From contig JBAZOY010000060.1 in NCBI GenBank assembly GCA_041648505.1, forward strand, positions 1-14,153: a DNA stretch of 14,153 nt. The letters run 5' to 3'. Numbering within the stretch: the first letter of the stretch is position 1; each line of letters starts with the position of its first letter. Shown here in pieces: positions 8,402 to 14,045 of this stretch. A model generated the notes under the pieces. That model was not told where the DNA came from and searched no databases. It was given only the letters and a program-made list of their open reading frames with translations. Both the position numbers and the translations under genes were made by a program. The DNA is from JBAZOY01 sp041648505. GTDB taxonomy: Bacteria; Desulfobacterota; Syntrophia; Syntrophales; CG2-30-49-12.

Positions 8402-8626
8402 TCACTCCCCCAATTGTTTCAGCCTATCATCCTGCCGGTCCTGGATATCTTCGATATCCTTTTTCATTTTTTTCATTTGATCCACGCTTTTCTTTCCTGC
8501 AAATGTTTCCACCGTGTCATTGACCTTTTCTCCTGTCTCGGTGCGTTCGCATCCGGTCATGGCGATAAAAAACGATATGACAATGATAAGGCATATCCTC
8601 CGAAACGGATTGTTGATCATGGACAT
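8402..8626 (-). CDS. Small predicted lipoprotein with a charged coiled-coil tail
   Basis: 74 residues from the ATG at 8626, chosen because GGAGG lies just upstream; an upstream in-frame start at 8662 lacks one. After the N-terminal positive patch (NNPFRR) comes a hydrophobic run (ICLIIVISFFIA) and a lipobox-like MTGC, with C26 as the likely lipidated residue. The mature part is only 49 residues, rich in K, D, E and Q (VDQMKKMKKDIEDIQDRQDD), and should form an amphipathic helix or coiled coil. It would be exported and anchored in a membrane. I do not recognise the family and assign no function. It lies 103 bp downstream of ettA on the same strand and may be co-transcribed. Confidence 0.65.
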   Translation of the reverse strand: MSMINNPFRRICLIIVISFFIAMTGCERTETGEKVNDTVETFAGKKSVDQMKKMKKDIEDIQDRQDDRLKQLGE

Positions 8627-8729
8627 ACTTCCCTCCTTTTTATAGAGCCTTTGGCAATCCAAATGATCCTGCTTGTTGAATATTTATAAAATTGGGACTC
8701 CGTCATATATTGGGATGGTGCCGTGGGAG

Positions 8730-10427
8730 CTACTCTGCCGAGATACTTCGGGTAAGTTTCCGGTACTTGATGCGGTGGGGCTGTGCGGCGGCTTCACCGA
8801 GCCGTTCCTTTTTATCTTCTTCGTACTCCGTGTAATTACCATCAAACCAGATAACTTTGCTGTCCCCCTCAAAAGCCAGGATGTGGGTCGCGATCCTGTC
8901 GAGAAACCAGCGGTCGTGGCTGATGATGACGGCACAGCCCCCGAAATTCTCAAGGGCCTCTTCCAGTGCCCGTAACGTATTCACATCGAGGTCATTGGTC
9001 GGCTCGTCCAGTAGAAGGACATTGGCACCCTCCTTCAATATGCGGGCGAGATGCACGCGGTTCCTCTCCCCTCCTGAAAGGGTTCCCACCTTTTTTTGCT
9101 GATCGCTTCCTGAGAAATTGAACCTTGCGGTATAGGCCCGGGAATTCACCTGCATGTTGCCGAGCGGTATAGTGTCCTGCCCGTCCGAAATGACTTCCCA
9201 TACGGCCTTATCAGGAGAAAGGGCGTCGCGACTCTGGTCGACATAGGCCAACTGCACGGTATCGCCTATCCTAAATTCCCCGGAGGTGGTTTGCTCCTTC
9301 CCTGTAATCATCTGAAAAAGGGTGGTTTTCCCCGCACCATTCGGTCCGATGACGCCCACGATGGCGCCGGAGGGAATAGAGAAGGAGAGACCATCTATCA
9401 AAAGACGGTCGCCGTATGCCTTGCTGACATTTGTAGCCTCTATGACCACTTCTCCAAGTCGGGGACCGGGTGGAATGTAGATTTCCATGTCCCTTTCCCG
9501 TTTTTCGTTTTCCTGGCTCAACAGGGACTCATAGGCGGTGATCCGTGCCTTTGCCTTTGCATGTCTTCCCTTCGGAGACATCCTGATCCACTCCAGTTCC
9601 CTCTCAAGGGTTTTCCTGCGCTTGCTTTCCCCCTTCTCCTCAATTTCCAGCCTCTTCTGCTTCTGCTCCAGCCAGGAAGAGTAATTTCCTTTCCAGGGGA
9701 TTCCCTCACCCCGGTCGAGTTCCAGTATCCAGCCCGCCGCATTATCGAGGAAATAACGGTCATGGGTTACCGCAATCACGGTTCCCGCGTAGCGTTGGAG
9801 GTGCTGTTCCAGCCATGCTACAGACTCTGCATCTAGATGATTGGTCGGTTCGTCAAGAAGAAGGATGTCCGGTTTCTGAAGAAGGAGCCTGCACAATGCC
9901 ACACGCCGTCTTTCCCCTCCTGAAAGCACATTCACCGGTGTTTCCCCGGGGGGGCAGCGGAGGGCATCCATGGCCATCTCAAGCCGTGAATCAAGATCCC
10001 ATGCCTCCAGGGCATCAATCTTTTCCTGGACCTTTCCCTGTCGTTCGATCAACCTGTTCATCTCATCATCGGACATGGGATCGGCAAACTGTTCGTTGAT
10101 ATGGTTGAATTCGTTGACCAAAGCAACGGTTTCCTGCAGTCCCTCTTCCACAATATCCCGAACTGTTTTAGTATTATCCAGCTCCGGTTCCTGTTCGAGA
10201 AGACCGATTGTAAGACCGGGTAAAATAGTGGTCTGTCCGTTGAATTCTTTGTCAATGCCTGCAAAAATGCGCAGAAGCGTGCTCTTCCCTGAGCCGTTAA
10301 GGCCCAGAACGCCTATTTTCGCGCCATAAAAGAAGGAAATTGAGATATCCTTTAAAACCGGTTTTTTGTCATAGTACCTGCTTACCCGGATCATGGAATA
10401 AATGATCTTGTTCGGTTCCTCGCCCAT
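8730..10427 (-). CDS. ettA: Energy-dependent translational throttle protein EttA (ABC-F)
   Basis: A 565-residue soluble ABC-F ATPase from the ATG at 10427. An in-frame GTG four codons upstream directly abuts the AAGGAGGG Shine-Dalgarno and is therefore unlikely to be used. EttA binds the ribosomal E site and gates the first peptide bond according to ATP/ADP state. Numbering from the upstream GTG: first Walker A GLNGSGKST (46-54), arm insertion about 90-140, signature LSGGE (172-176), Walker B ILLLDEP (192-198); second Walker A GPNGAGKTT (365-373), signature LSGGE (454-458), Walker B VLLLDEP (474-480). The linker between the two domains carries the EttA-type segment IRMSPKGRHAKAKARI (285-300), which separates it from Uup and YbiT. 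There are no transmembrane segments. A promoter is visible upstream. Length is normal for the family. Confidence 0.93.
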   Translation of the reverse strand: MGEEPNKIIYSMIRVSRYYDKKPVLKDISISFFYGAKIGVLGLNGSGKSTLLRIFAGIDKEFNGQTTILPGLTIGLLEQEPELDNTKTVRDIVEEGLQETVALVNEFNHINEQFADPMSDDEMNRLIERQGKVQEKIDALEAWDLDSRLEMAMDALRCPPGETPVNVLSGGERRRVALCRLLLQKPDILLLDEPTNHLDAESVAWLEQHLQRYAGTVIAVTHDRYFLDNAAGWILELDRGEGIPWKGNYSSWLEQKQKRLEIEEKGESKRRKTLERELEWIRMSPKGRHAKAKARITAYESLLSQENEKRERDMEIYIPPGPRLGEVVIEATNVSKAYGDRLLIDGLSFSIPSGAIVGVIGPNGAGKTTLFQMITGKEQTTSGEFRIGDTVQLAYVDQSRDALSPDKAVWEVISDGQDTIPLGNMQVNSRAYTARFNFSGSDQQKKVGTLSGGERNRVHLARILKEGANVLLLDEPTNDLDVNTLRALEEALENFGGCAVIISHDRWFLDRIATHILAFEGDSKVIWFDGNYTEYEEDKKERLGEAAAQPHRIKYRKLTRSISAE

Positions 10428-10465
10428 TTGGTTTGACACCCTCCTTAAGTAAAATATAAAATCCT

Positions 10466-10494
10466 ATTATAGCCTGAACAATAGATGCTTTCGA
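10466..10494 (-). promoter_or_regulatory. Sigma-70-type promoter of ettA
   Basis: On the minus strand a consensus -10 TATAAT (10466-10471) is preceded by a 17-bp spacer and a -35-like TCGAAA (10489-10494, 4 of 6 matches to TTGACA). It sits about 40 bp before the ettA start, between the presumed nitroreductase terminator and the gene. Confidence 0.5.
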
Positions 10495-10556
10495 TCAATA
10501 ACTTAAAAACTTGACACAGGCGCTTGATGTCAGATGAACCGACAGGAACAAGTTTC

Positions 10557-10590
10557 AAAAAAGCTGCGGGTTTTCCCGTTCCGCTCCAGC
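10557..10590 (-). terminator. Rho-independent terminator after the ferredoxin-nitroreductase gene
   Basis: On the minus strand GCTG...CAGC encloses an inner CGGG-AAAA-CCCG hairpin (with a left-side bulge), immediately followed by TTTTTT. It lies about 80 bp after the nitroreductase stop and before the ettA promoter, so it would separate the two transcription units. Confidence 0.5.
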
Positions 10591-10671
10591 GTGTGGTTAG
10601 TCATTGTCTCTCTACGCCCGCACATATGCGCTCGCCAGATCTGACGCGGCCTTGGATAGAAAGCGATTGGT

Positions 10672-11556
10672 TTAAATGATCCGCACGCCCGCAAGATCCC
10701 GACGAATGCTTTTCTTGTACTTGTATTTCGGATGTCCGAGGATAAGCGAAGTCATCACCTTATTCTCCTTCGGGATGCTGTACCGCTTCCGCAGGACTTT
10801 GGATCGGTCAACGATCGGCGGGATCAGGCCTATGATCGTAGTGCCCAGGCCCAGCGAAACAGCGGCCAACATGGCGTGGTGGCAGACTAGGTGGGTGTTT
10901 TCCTCGTACGACATCGCCCAGCGATTTCCGTGAAACAGCATCAGCACCGGAGCGTTGTACATGTACCGATCCGTGCCGTCCCGGGTATACGCCTCATTGG
11001 CGTATCTCGCCACGTCCACTATGTAATCTTTCAGGGCTCGATAATCTTCGGCCCCGGCAGCAAGGCGAATCATTACCCGGCCAAACGGATTGGAAAACCC
11101 TTTCACCATAGATGTGTAGTCCTTGACAAGTTCCTTCAGCAGAAAGTCCAGTTCCTCCCGCCTATTGATGACCAGGACCTCGGTTGAATGAGGCGGAAAA
11201 CCCATCGGTGCGGTAGCGGCGGCCGCCAGGACTTTCTCGGTCAGATCCTGCTCCACGGGCCGGTCCTTGAACACGCGCACGCTGCGGCGCAGTCTGAGGA
11301 AATCTAAAAACTCTCCGTAGCTGAAAGGCATCCTGGCCAAGTCCTGAAAATCTTTCGCGGGTAGCTCCGGCATCTGGAGCGATTCGGTGGGACAGACAGC
11401 AACACACTGCCCGCACATGATGCAGGTGTCCGCGCGACCTTCCACCGTTGCTGCCTTGCCGTCGACTATTTCCAAGACGTTTTCCGGGCAGATATCAGCA
11501 CAGATACCGTCACCCTTACAGGTCTCCATGTTCACTATATGAAGCTGGTTGCACAT
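10672..11556 (-). CDS. Nitroreductase-family flavoprotein with N-terminal 2[4Fe-4S] ferredoxin domain
   Basis: 294 residues. The N-terminus (1-60) is a dicluster ferredoxin: CKGDGICADICP (C13, C19, C23) and CIMCGQCVAVCP (C45, C48, C51, C55). From about residue 75 it becomes a nitroreductase/FMN fold with RRSVR (90-94, the usual phosphate-contacting motif), an APMGFPPH segment and the LGLGTTIIG stretch near 236-244. Such fusions are common in anaerobes and are thought to pass electrons from ferredoxin clusters to FMN to reduce an organic substrate; the substrate is unknown. The first motif is the C-x5-C-x3-CP variant rather than C-x2-C-x2-C-x3-CP. The ATG follows GAGG with good spacing. It lies immediately beyond the last cassette-like unit of the presumed integron and is probably resident chromosome. 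Confidence 0.88.
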   Translation of the reverse strand: MCNQLHIVNMETCKGDGICADICPENVLEIVDGKAATVEGRADTCIMCGQCVAVCPTESLQMPELPAKDFQDLARMPFSYGEFLDFLRLRRSVRVFKDRPVEQDLTEKVLAAAATAPMGFPPHSTEVLVINRREELDFLLKELVKDYTSMVKGFSNPFGRVMIRLAAGAEDYRALKDYIVDVARYANEAYTRDGTDRYMYNAPVLMLFHGNRWAMSYEENTHLVCHHAMLAAVSLGLGTTIIGLIPPIVDRSKVLRKRYSIPKENKVMTSLILGHPKYKYKKSIRRDLAGVRII

Positions 11557-11583
11557 CTTTCACCTCACTCACTTACCGATACC

Positions 11584-11656
11584 GCCTAGCAACCTGCCGC
11601 CGGGGACTTCACCTACACGCGGTGACAGCCGCGCCTCGTGCAGCAAATTGTTCGCC
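11584..11656 (-). other. Possible degenerate attC site ending the toxin-antitoxin cassette
   Basis: Starting a few bases after the RelE-like stop codon, the minus strand reads GGCGAAC ... GTTGCTAGGC over 73 bp, a normal attC length, with CTGC/GCAG arms next to the AAC and GTT triplets. It shares the 14-mer CTGTCACCGCGTGT (11615-11628) with the larger attC-like site at 13716-13843. The R boxes are poorly complementary, so this may be decayed or a coincidence. Confidence 0.3.
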
Positions 11657-11659
11657 TTT

Positions 11660-11941
11660 TTATTTTGCTTTGAGATAGCTTTTTAAATCTCTGTAATAAT
11701 TTTCATGTGGGCCAATCATTATTAATTCGAGGTCATCTCCAACAAAACGATATGAAAGCAAATATTGAGTGCTCTTTATTTTGAATTTATGAACGAAAAC
11801 ACTGCGGAGATCCCCTTTTTTTTCTGCACCAACAGATGGGTTTTGTGCAATCTTTAAGACTTGAACGTCCAGCATCTTTTTTTCTTGTTTGCTGAATTTT
11901 TTAACTTTTTTTTCAAACGACCGGGATTGAATAATCTTCAT
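11660..11941 (-). CDS. RelE/ParE-family toxin of a type II toxin-antitoxin system
   Basis: 93 residues, basic, the usual size for this fold. The N-terminus MKIIQSRSFEKKVKKFSKQE fits the first strand and paired helices of RelE/ParE proteins; the middle GDLRSVFVHKFKI and the following YLLSYRF strand and LELIMIGPHENYY end match the core beta-sheet of the superfamily. RelE members cut mRNA on ribosomes and ParE members poison gyrase; the sequence alone does not settle which. The gene starts 6 bp after the antitoxin stop, so the two are co-transcribed. Composition is AT-rich. It is the second gene of a small cassette-like unit between attC-like sequences. Confidence 0.8.
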   Translation of the reverse strand: MKIIQSRSFEKKVKKFSKQEKKMLDVQVLKIAQNPSVGAEKKGDLRSVFVHKFKIKSTQYLLSYRFVGDDLELIMIGPHENYYRDLKSYLKAK

Positions 11942-11947
11942 TGGCAG

Positions 11948-12166
11948 CTACTCAAATTTGTATTCTGATGATTCGCCATGTTCCAGTTCCTCAAGCCCAA
12001 TGAGAATATCTTTAATCAAGCTATAGGTTAAATCAGGATTTTCTTCAGCACATTTTCCGATATGTGCCCAATGTTCAATTTGCCCTGTCAAAGAACGTTT
12101 ATCGATTTTACAAAATATCTTTGCGTCCCTTACCAAATCGTCGGTGATTCTTACTGCGGTTGCCAT
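11948..12166 (-). CDS. ParD-like antitoxin of a type II toxin-antitoxin system
   Basis: 72 residues from the ATG at 12166, chosen because GGAGG lies 8 nt upstream; a longer in-frame start at 12208 has no such site. The beginning MATAVRITDDLVRDAKIFCK is a ribbon-helix-helix-like DNA-binding start, followed by RSLTGQIEHWAHIGKCAEEN and then DLTYSLIKDILIGLEELEHG, the pattern of the ParD-like antitoxin family. It should neutralise the downstream toxin through its C-terminal part and repress their shared promoter. A palindrome and a plausible promoter lie directly upstream. Toxin-antitoxin pairs with their own promoters are regular members of integron cassette arrays, where they stabilise the array. 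Confidence 0.8.
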   Translation of the reverse strand: MATAVRITDDLVRDAKIFCKIDKRSLTGQIEHWAHIGKCAEENPDLTYSLIKDILIGLEELEHGESSEYKFE

Positions 12167-12194
12167 AATCGCTACCTCCATGAATATCGTTTCA

Positions 12195-12240
12195 ATTGAC
12201 GATAGCACAAAATAATTGCATAATGCAACGTATAATTGCT
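12195..12240 (-). promoter_or_regulatory. Promoter and candidate operator of the toxin-antitoxin operon
   Basis: The minus strand has TTGCAT, an 18-bp spacer and TATCGT, followed about 30 bp later by the antitoxin start. The -35-like hexamer lies in a perfect 6-1-6 palindrome, TTGCAT-A-ATGCAA on the plus strand (12216-12228), and GCAATTAT occurs twice around it. This suits autorepression by the ribbon-helix-helix antitoxin. Confidence 0.4.
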
Positions 12241-12267
12241 TTATGTGTCATTACGTGTTATTTTTTT

Positions 12268-12299
12268 GTTCATCCTGACCGCCTGCGGTCAGGATGAAC
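12268..12299. repeat. 32-bp perfect palindrome, copy 1
   Basis: Arms GTTCATCCTGACCGC and GCGGTCAGGATGAAC with a 2-nt centre (CT). An identical copy is at 13836-13867, so the two copies flank the TIR-SLATT unit. Runs of A follow it on the minus strand, so it is not a terminator for the upstream genes. Its 3' arm (plus strand) ends exactly at the GATGAAC that could serve as the R' box of the adjacent attC-like site. Confidence 0.9.
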
Positions 12300-12354
12300 G
12301 CCATTTTCACGGGCACCGGCTTTTTGGCGTCCCGTGAAAAAAAATGTTATACGC
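12293..12354 (-). other. attC-like recombination site of the TIR-SLATT cassette
   Basis: Minus strand: R''-like GCGTATAAC (which contains the SLATT stop codon TAA), a T-rich spacer, the stem TTTTCACGGG / CCCGTGAAAA around a 17-nt loop, a short spacer, then GTTCATC as R'. The order R''-spacer-L''-loop-L'-spacer-R', the AAC/GTT pairing and the 62-bp size all match integron attC sites. R' departs from the GTTRRRY consensus after GTT. An alternative end is the TTATACG at 12229-12235, which would give 126 bp but has A instead of G before TT. Confidence 0.45.
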
Positions 12355-13222
12355 TTTTACGTGCAACCCATTGTGTATGTTCTCTTGAAAAAGCAGATTC
12401 ACTATTCATTACAAACTCAGATAAGTGGGGATCATCTTGTACCGAAACGGCCTCTCCCTTTATTAATACGATTTCGTGAGCAGCCAATGAGTAACTTGAG
12501 TTGAGTTCATTGTGTTTCTTTGCCTGAAGCCACGTCAATACTGCACTTGCTGCTGCAGCCATGACCTCTATGGGAAGAGAGGTTATTGGATTTTTAATTC
12601 TATACAGAAGCATGAGTATCGCTATGGAATGAAGAAATATTGATGCAGCGAACCACTGCTTTGCTCGGCGTTTGTTAAATTGCGACTTTTTTGAATACCA
12701 CACCGATTGGTTATCTATTCTATCGTTTTTATAAATATCAAGTCGCTCTTTCCATGGCAAAGAGCGAATGGAGATCATTTTCTTTGAAATCGCTTCCCCC
12801 AAGTCAGGGGTCCACTTTAAGCAACCAGACAATGAGCGATTTTGAGCAAGGATTGCTTTTAAATCTGACAACAACTCTCTTTGTGCTTGTTCTTCACTTA
12901 CTGCCTTGTCATATGGCTCAGCTTTCATTACCCAACGCCATGTTCGCGTTTTGACAGATTCTGCAACAGCTCGACCGTTGTACCAAATGTCCTCTGGTTT
13001 TTTTACCTTTAACCAAACTAGAATTCCCAGTGTTATAAGGAATAGTGAAGCCGATGCAATTGCCCCATATACTTCTTGCGCCCATTCAAAAGAGACAAAT
13101 GCCGCTGCAACGAGTAAAATCAAATAAAGCCGAAGCGAATTAAAGGAGTTGCTTTGAGCTTCTAAAGATGCACTATCGGCCGCATTGTATAGCGCGGGGA
13201 AATCACTTTCTTCCATTTGCAT
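12347..13222 (-). CDS. Double SLATT-domain membrane protein (SLATT_3 + SLATT_1, DUF4231-like), predicted pore-forming immune effector
   Basis: 291 residues with two separate two-helix membrane units: helices near 31-47 and 52-71, and near 190-209 and 215-233. After the first pair comes DIWYNGRAVAESVKTRTWRW (79-98), the hallmark of the SLATT_3 type; the second half (YKNDRIDNQSVWYSKKS before helix 3 and a soluble helix after helix 4) matches SLATT_1. SLATT proteins were predicted from comparative genomics to be membrane-perforating effectors in nucleotide-signalling conflict systems with SMODS, TIR or SLOG partners. The gene starts 4 bp after the TIR gene stop and was probably made with it. There is no SLOG, Macro or other recognisable ligand-binding domain; the central segment (100-180) is the only sizeable soluble region. 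The stop codon lies inside the GCGTATAAC box of the following attC-like site. It is AT-rich relative to the flanking chromosome. Confidence 0.8.
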   Translation of the reverse strand: MQMEESDFPALYNAADSASLEAQSNSFNSLRLYLILLVAAAFVSFEWAQEVYGAIASASLFLITLGILVWLKVKKPEDIWYNGRAVAESVKTRTWRWVMKAEPYDKAVSEEQAQRELLSDLKAILAQNRSLSGCLKWTPDLGEAISKKMISIRSLPWKERLDIYKNDRIDNQSVWYSKKSQFNKRRAKQWFAASIFLHSIAILMLLYRIKNPITSLPIEVMAAAASAVLTWLQAKKHNELNSSYSLAAHEIVLIKGEAVSVQDDPHLSEFVMNSESAFSREHTQWVARKSV

Positions 13223-13226
13223 TTTT

Positions 13227-13700
13227 TCAATATCCTAGACTTTTATAGACACTATCTTTGTAATGGTAGTTATCATTATCGTCATGCATTTTGTAATTTT
13301 CTATTGCATACGCAACGATCGCTGGCGAGAAGGGGACAAATATTGCGCCAATATCTCGTATTATAGGTGGGCATGTATCCTTAACCATTGATCTTGAACC
13401 ATCTATGTTAACGCCAATGACCGTGCAACCTTTTTCAACTGCAACTTCAGCCTCCCATCTGACGTATTTATGCTTGCTCTTTGTATCTTGACCTATGAGC
13501 AAAACATATTTTCCGGCCATATTTATCCGCTCCCGACATTTCTGCTTTATATAGACTTCATTCTCGGAATTGACTTCACTCTGCAACTGGCAATCGGTAA
13601 AGTTGAAATCAATTTTTTCGTTGGCCTTCCATGCTTGCATCATCCGATAGTAATGTATATCTGTACTGCTAAATCCAACGAATGTTCTTGGTAATCCCAT
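13227..13700 (-). CDS. TIR-like domain protein (ThsB / DUF1863 type), predicted immune signalling enzyme
   Basis: 157 residues, a single TIR-like domain. The start GLPRTFVGFSSTD (strand A and following loop), FNFTDCQL, ERINMAGKYVLLIGQDT, and then VRWEAEVAVEKGCTVIGVNI match the ThsB-like TIR family, which in Thoeris defence cleaves or cyclises NAD-derived nucleotides on phage infection. E83 in WEAEVA, or E85, is the likely candidate for the catalytic glutamate; this is inferred, not aligned. The C-terminus (about 125-157) is a short polar tail rich in D, N and Y. A strong Shine-Dalgarno (AGGAGG, 5 nt before ATG) starts a few bases after the GTTATACGC box, as in integron cassettes. The downstream partner is the SLATT effector rather than a ThsA protein, so this is a TIR-SLATT pair and not canonical Thoeris. 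Confidence 0.8.
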   Translation of the reverse strand: MGLPRTFVGFSSTDIHYYRMMQAWKANEKIDFNFTDCQLQSEVNSENEVYIKQKCRERINMAGKYVLLIGQDTKSKHKYVRWEAEVAVEKGCTVIGVNIDGSRSMVKDTCPPIIRDIGAIFVPFSPAIVAYAIENYKMHDDNDNYHYKDSVYKSLGY

Positions 13701-13715
13701 ATTACCCTCCTTTTT

Positions 13716-13843
13716 GCGTATAACGGAGCCGCGGCTGAGCGGCAGGCCGACGAAAATTTATTTTCGGAGGGCTGGCCGTTCGAGCCGCGTGTTCAGCCGC
13801 CGCAGGCGGCGACACGCGGTGACAGACGCGGCTCCGTTCATCC
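13716..13843 (-). other. Large hairpin-rich attC-like site upstream of the TIR gene
   Basis: Ends are 12-bp perfect arms AACGGAGCCGCG (13722-13733) and CGCGGCTCCGTT (13827-13838). On the minus strand it starts with GATGAAC and ends with GTTATACGC (13716-13724), 15 bp before the TIR start codon. Inside are a CGAAAAT/ATTTTCG hairpin and a compound hairpin CCGCGTGT-x-GCCGCC / GGCGGC-x-ACACGCGG. An imperfect palindrome of about 125 bp with AAC and GTT triplets at the tips fits a long attC. Primary sequence alone cannot prove activity. Confidence 0.45.
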
Positions 13844-13867
13844 TGACCGCCTGCGGTCAGGATGAAC
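13836..13867. repeat. 32-bp perfect palindrome, copy 2
   Basis: Identical to 12268-12299 (arms GTTCATCCTGACCGC and GCGGTCAGGATGAAC). It overlaps the outer R''-like box of the attC-like site at 13716-13843. No T-run follows on either strand. Confidence 0.9.
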
Positions 13868-13899
13868 AGTGTTTATATGGATCTTGTTTAATAACCTAA

Positions 13900-13920
13900 A
13901 CACCGCATATTTTGCGGTGT
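13900..13920. repeat. 21-bp hairpin
   Basis: ACACCGCA - TATTT - TGCGGTGT, 8-bp perfect stem with a 5-nt loop, between the integrase gene end and the first attC-like site. It could be a weak terminator on the minus strand (only TTTAGGTT follows) or part of an attI region. Its role is not established. Confidence 0.5.
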
Positions 13921-13979
13921 AACACCCCTCGAAAATGCTTTATGTCTTCCATTTAAGAAATTAATTATTAACAATAATA

Positions 13980-13985
13980 TGTCAA
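13980..13985 (-). promoter_or_regulatory. TTGACA box facing the cassettes, possible Pc -35
   Basis: A perfect -35 hexamer on the minus strand just beyond the integrase hairpin and pointing into the cassette array, where a cassette promoter would be useful. The -10 match at 15-17 bp spacing is poor (TAATTT or TTAATT) and the surroundings are very AT-rich, so it may be chance. Confidence 0.25.
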
Positions 13986-13991
13986 ATTCTC

Positions 13992-14045
13992 AATGTTTCA
14001 ATTGGGATGTTACGTAGATCAGCATAATATCCCAATTGAAACATT
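13992..14045 (-). repeat. Long stem-loop at the integrase stop codon
   Basis: Perfect 17-bp arms AATGTTTCAATTGGGAT (13992-14008) and its complement (14029-14045). The stem can extend inward by one G-U and three A-T pairs, leaving a 12-nt loop. The right arm overlaps the integrase stop codon (14044-14046). No T-run follows on the minus strand, so it is not a standard terminator; it may act as a transcript-end stabiliser or be connected with attI. Confidence 0.6.

Noticed and set aside
9291..9836. 181-codon plus-strand open frame
   Set aside because: Antisense to conserved EttA domains; no motif and no ribosome-binding site.
12268..12299. 32-bp palindrome as a Rho-independent terminator of the TIR-SLATT operon
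   Set aside because: In the direction of transcription it is followed by a run of A, not T.
13879..13945. 18-codon minus-strand ORF (MEDIKHFRGVLHRKICGV) between intI and the first attC-like site
   Set aside because: Too short, no ribosome-binding site, and most of it is the hairpin at 13900-13920.
12195..14045. CRISPR array
   Set aside because: The repeated elements are two palindromes about 1.5 kb apart with genes between them, not regularly spaced repeats with spacers.
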